Positions 43,538-47,360 of a DNA stretch of 47,360 nucleotides are shown here, one piece after another; position 1 is the first letter of the stretch; every line of letters begins with the position of its first letter. Where the stretch lies: contig NW_019774214.1 of NCBI RefSeq assembly GCF_001039355.2, positions 422,214 through 469,573 on the forward strand. Direction: 5' to 3'. This DNA comes from Lingula anatina. Lineage: Eukaryota > Brachiopoda > Lingulata > Lingulida > Lingulidae. The notes under the pieces were generated by a model. The model saw only the letters and a list, made by a program, of their open reading frames with translations, was not told the DNA's origin and searched no databases. Position numbers and translations under genes: made by a program.

Positions 43538-43879
43538 ACTATACCAGGAAGTAAACAAGTCATACTGATAACCCATACGTACCATGCAGGAAGTGAAATA
43601 CATGTATAAGTATACTATAACAATTAACGTCAAATTGATAACCGATAATTGATAACCGATGTACTAACGTTAGTATCTGACATTTTTGCTTAGAATATCT
43701 ATTAATTTGAGATAAACTCTTATCTCCAGACAGTCTCTTACCAAGGTGATACTAACTTACCACACCTGATTTTTACTTTCACTTCTCATGTTTGCGAATT
43801 TTCCTTTCGCTTTCTTTGAATTTATGCACAGACGGCGCCACATTTTGAAAGAAAAGCTGGCCCGATAATCAACTCTATG

Positions 43880-44360
43880 CAGCACCATTTCTAGAAATGC
43901 CTGGAATTATTTTGTTTTAGCTCAACCTTATGGTGAAATCCCTGTGTATGTTGTACAAAAAGAAAATAAAAAGGGTGAAAAACGTGCATTGCACAGAAAT
44001 TTACTACTTCCAATTTCTGAGCTTCCCATTTCAAATTAATGCAAAAAGACCCGTTCCCAGAAAAAGAACTTCCAAAAGAGATACAAATAAAGTGGTAGAA
44101 GCAGACTGCATGTTCACCAAATTCTGATACAGACGGTACAAGTGATGAAGATACAGTTTTTCCTCTCAATCAACCTTTACTCCTCAAGGAGGGAGAAGGT
44201 AATGAAGCAAATGATGTGAGAGAAGAATCTTCAGCGAGTAGTGAAGCTAGTGATGGTCAAATGCCAGAGGATATCGTTGTTGACCGACCAACTCCTGCTC
44301 CATGGAGTAGTAGACTACAAGTAGCTTAGAAAACCACCCAGCGTGGATGAGTTCAGGTGA
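43880..44360 (+). pseudogene. Decayed Ty3/gypsy retrotransposon pol, 3' end
   Basis: A frame running through PYGEIPVYVVQKENKK and RALHRNLLLPI is typical of the end of gypsy-type pol polyproteins, after the integrase. It is followed in other frames by an acidic stretch and a KPP...WMSSGDF-like tail, so several frameshifts are present. No LTR or upstream pol is seen. It is not functional. Confidence 0.65.
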
Positions 44361-44369
44361 TTTTATAAA

Positions 44370-45780
44370 TTACATGCACAAATACTTTGAAAGGAAAACT
44401 TTTCAAATTACTTATTACTTTCTTACTTACAAGAATGATTCTTAGGATTGACATACAGATCACATTGGAAAACCAGCTTGATTGTTTTTCTTACATTTAT
44501 ATGCAGTTTGTGAAATTTTCATCTTTCTTATTCTGGCATTTTCAGTGTGTGAATTCAAACTCTCATTGACCTGAAGCCATATATGGTACAAATTTTTACA
44601 GTTCAAGTTACCTGTTGTGCAAAATTAAAATTTGGTGCTGATTTTGCTGTTTGTCTAAATGTACTGTTATAATACTGTTGTACGAATATACAAGTGCTAG
44701 TTGAGAAAATAGTGTCAACAGTGATAGTGTCAACATGCTTTGTTGTGGGTCGGCATTGTGCATAAAGTGTTGATTTTGATCAAATACAACAAAATTGATG
44801 TACGTATTATTTAAATTTAAATCATCTCCCCATGCACTGGTAATCATTTTGGATTTTGGCACCAGGTACAATATGTGGAACTATTCAAGTTGTCTTATCA
44901 CCTTTGTTAATGTATTTTCCTATTTCAATGGGTAAAAATTGCTCATTTAATGATTTAACTGGCCTAGCTATTTGCATGTCAGATTTAGTTGTCAATCAAC
45001 AATGTAACAAGCCTCAAGACTGGAAATTACTTTCTATGGTTCTCACTAGTCTATGTCACACAAAACAACACTGGCACAATATAGTTAATATACAATAATC
45101 TCAGTTAATAAATAAAAAGCTGCATATATATAGTCCACCTCCATACCGGGAAGATTTTCCAAAAATTAAAGAATCGAGTTCCAGTTTACACTAGACTAAG
45201 TGTGTGTGTGCGTGTGTGTCATGACATGTATACCATGATGAAAAAAACAATTTTGAATCATATATACTGTACAAGTACATGTATGTGTTCTCAATAAAAA
45301 GGGCATTCGATGAATGTAAATAAAAGAAATATAACTATCAAAGCACAATACTTTCTTATTAAATATTATAATTTTATTTGTCAAATAGTAAAAAGTTTCA
45401 AAAATATTAAATATTAATGAGAAGCAGGAAGAGAACTCAAGTTATGGCACGTGTGACAATACTGGTACATGCAATTCATCACTGGAACGATGGAGGCAAA
45501 TCTACGGAAAAAAGTCCTGTGCAGTGCACAGCTGTTAGCTGTTAAAGATATGAACAGCACAAAAATCTCATAACTTAATGCTAGAAATAATTAAGCCCCA
45601 CTAAAGTACCCTGTCTCATGAATCCATTATAAAAATACTTCGTGTTTTGAGAAACCAGTAACGACTGTCAAAAACAAGGAATATGGATCTAAGGTTATGT
45701 TGGCTCCCTTGCGCCCAATCAAAACATTTTGCATCACCTTTGGCTGCAATAAACCCTTAGATCTATAAGATTTTCAATAC
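44370..45780. repeat. 3' flank of gene E, homologous to 26640-27960
   Basis: It aligns with the 3' flank of gene D in two blocks. It contains a direct repeat of about 110 bases (45042-45152 and 45784-45892, CACACAAAACAACACTGGCAC) and a short GT run near 45200. Confidence 0.7.
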
Positions 45781-45949
45781 ATTCTCACTAGTCTACATCA
45801 CACAAAACAACACTGGCACAACAGTTAATTTACAGTAATCTCAGTTCATAAATAAAAAGCTGTATATATAGTTTACCTCCATACCAGGAAATATGAAAAT
45901 ATAATTACTCTCTCCAAAATAAATGACATTTTATTTATCAATAAGAGAT

Positions 45950-46210
45950 TCTTCGAACGGTAAAGTATTACTCTTGTAGAATGTTGAATTAGTATCCCTA
46001 TGTTAAATACTGTAGTACATGTACCTCTATGTCGAATGTTACACAACTATATTGAATGTTGTATGAGTACACACACCTCTGTATCAAATGTTGTACTATA
46101 ATATGTATGCTGAGTTGAATAAGTAATTCTGTATATAGTAGCTCTCTGTTGACTGTTCTATTTGTATCTTTATGTTGAAAATATTCAACTTGTGAGATTG
46201 AATAAACATG
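45950..46210. repeat. Degenerate short tandem repeat
   Basis: Irregular units of roughly 40-45 bases repeat the theme CCTCTATGTTGAATGTT. An AATAAA lies near 46200 on the plus strand. No gene is seen. Confidence 0.45.
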
Positions 46211-46347
46211 AAACTTGATATTTAATATGCTTTAAATATGAGTATATATATTCACTCTGCCTATCTCATGATACATAATCAAATATTGGGCAAAGCTGCA
46301 AATACTGATGACCATGCAGGTGAGACCACATGTATTTGAAATGTTCT

Positions 46348-46764
46348 TCAACATTTTTCTTCCATTTTGTTGTTGTCAATGTCCTCGTACAGTTTCTCCT
46401 CAAACTTTCCCAGAGTAAGAACATCGCTGTCTGAGGCCAGGAGGATATCCAAGGAAGTAACAATGTCTTTGAATGTTGACCTTGAACTTGGGACCTCTTC
46501 CCAGCAGGACAGCATGATGGTGTACCTGACGTAAGAAGTAACACACCGGGACTTAAGTCATTAAGTCAGACATTATTTCACATGGTTCAGTTTATCTATA
46601 CTTGCCAAGCAATTTCTAAATATATATATATATAGATATAATTCCAAAATTAACATTGTATACTGACATATCCTGTGAACAATGTGGTGGTTGTGGCATC
46701 CGGTATCCCTCAGTTATAGCTTCCATCACCTGCCTGGCTGACATACCAGGGTAGGGACTGAAAC
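46348..46764 (-). CDS. Gene E: last two kinase exons of a third receptor tyrosine kinase (rest outside window)
   Basis: Exon 46668-46764 (97 nt) encodes [15 protein letters not shown]... and ends in a GTCAGT donor; exon 46348-46525 (178 nt) encodes [17 protein letters not shown]..., then LYEDIDNNKMEEKC and a stop. Both lengths equal the gene D exons and the frame is open. The intron is short. The next upstream exon would lie roughly 480 bp away in genes A and D; here a repeat insertion fills that space and no such exon is seen before the window ends, so the gene probably continues to the right. The C-terminal tail Y-E-D-I is shared with gene D. Confidence 0.8.
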
Positions 46765-46789
46765 CTAAATAATATAAGCAGCAGTGAGA

Positions 46790-47360
46790 ACTAGAGGATC
46801 AGAGAGGCGATACCGCCTCCAGATATTGTACCACCAGCTGGAGTAAGCGCATTCGTATGGACCCCCCCCTCCTAAAAGGGACACCATCACCAGTCTTGTG
46901 TTTGAGAAGCTCTATAAGATGCAATCAACAAGAGTTCACAAAATATGCAAAAAAATATAACTAAAAATGGTACAATCAAGCAGATTTTCGAATTGACTTG
47001 CATTTTCCTACCCTTGATCACTACTGTATTCTCTAGACAAAAGGCCTATTGGTTTCCTTGAAATGTGTTGTCAATGGTGCATATATGCTGACAAAAGAGA
47101 AAACCTAGGAGAAACAATGGGCACATATCTGCTAGTTTTAAAGATATGAGAGGCAAGATAATATGCAAAGCTCAGTTCATGGTGAAAAAGTAGGTCAAAG
47201 GTCAATTTCAATATCATAGTATATGAATTTCTATTCAAGTTCAATAGCAACCATGGGCATTTCTTTGCCAATTTTGCAGATTTAAAGGCCAGAAAACATG
47301 CAAAAAGCAGTTCATCATAAAAAGTAGGTCAAAGGTCAATTTCAAGGTCACAGATTGCTA
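46790..47360. repeat. Repeat-filled right edge
   Basis: AACTAGAGGATCAGAGAGG at 46790 recurs near 42830. A diverged 159-bp repeat unit follows (46940-47100). Then GTAGGTCAAAGGTCAATTTCA occurs twice, 134 bases apart (about 47190 and 47324). No exon is seen here. Confidence 0.6.

Noticed and set aside
43880-44360. Acidic open frame (SDTDGTSDED...) as a host gene exon
   Set aside because: It follows gypsy-type pol sequence and is followed by a typical pol tail in another frame, so it is retrotransposon debris.
1-47360. tRNA and rRNA genes
   Set aside because: No cloverleaf or rRNA core sequence was recognised; the one Pol III-like stretch (36841-36970) is listed only as a possible SINE.

Overview
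This window is animal nuclear DNA. It is AT-rich, the genes are split by GT-AG introns of a few hundred bases, and there are many small non-autonomous DNA transposons. Sequence style and polymorphism suggest a marine invertebrate; I cannot fix the phylum (a sponge, mollusc or basal deuterostome would all fit). Nothing bacterial or phage-like is present.

The window holds part of a cluster of related receptor tyrosine kinase (RTK) genes. Gene A (minus, 8380 to beyond base 1) encodes a signal peptide, a V-type Ig domain, two further Ig domains, a transmembrane segment, a juxtamembrane region and a tyrosine kinase whose P-loop, HRDLAARN and DFG motifs are intact. Gene C (plus, start 18755) lies head-to-head with it. 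It has the same signal peptide and three Ig domains but stops right after the third, so it looks secreted. Gene D (minus, 43240 to 29177) keeps the last two Ig domains, transmembrane segment and kinase, but replaces the V domain with EGF, kringle, EGF and four fibronectin type III (FN3) domains. Gene E (minus) shows only its last two kinase exons (46348-46764) and continues to the right.

Bases 4951-13142 and 13144-21319 are nearly the same 8.2 kb sequence joined by a single n. Gene B (13203-16514) and gene C1 (10744-11696) are therefore second versions of the gene A ectodomain and the gene C start. Each copy is cut exactly at the join, which is what two unmerged overlapping contigs from two haplotypes would give. 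A second single n at 33770 has the same form on a smaller scale. I read the true locus as A and C back to back, followed by D and E.

Region by region: 1-8380 gene A; 8381-10743 the A/C intergenic region with mobile elements; 10744-13142 start of C, first copy; 13144-21319 second copy of the block; 22179-23957 last exons of C; 23958-29176 degenerate tandem repeats and 3' flanks; 29177-43240 gene D; 43241-46347 gene D upstream DNA, a decayed Ty3/gypsy pol fragment and the 3' flank of gene E; 46348-47360 end of gene E and repeats. The 3' flanks of D and E (26.6-29.2 kb and 44.4-46.3 kb) are homologous, so the cluster grew by duplication of whole gene blocks.

Points most worth a second look: the kringle/EGF/FN3/Ig RTK architecture; an ITAM-like tyrosine pair conserved before the kinase in A and D; loss of the splice donor after the last Ig domain in both C and D, predicting soluble ectodomains; and V-domain divergence confined to loop patches while the other Ig domains stay nearly identical.
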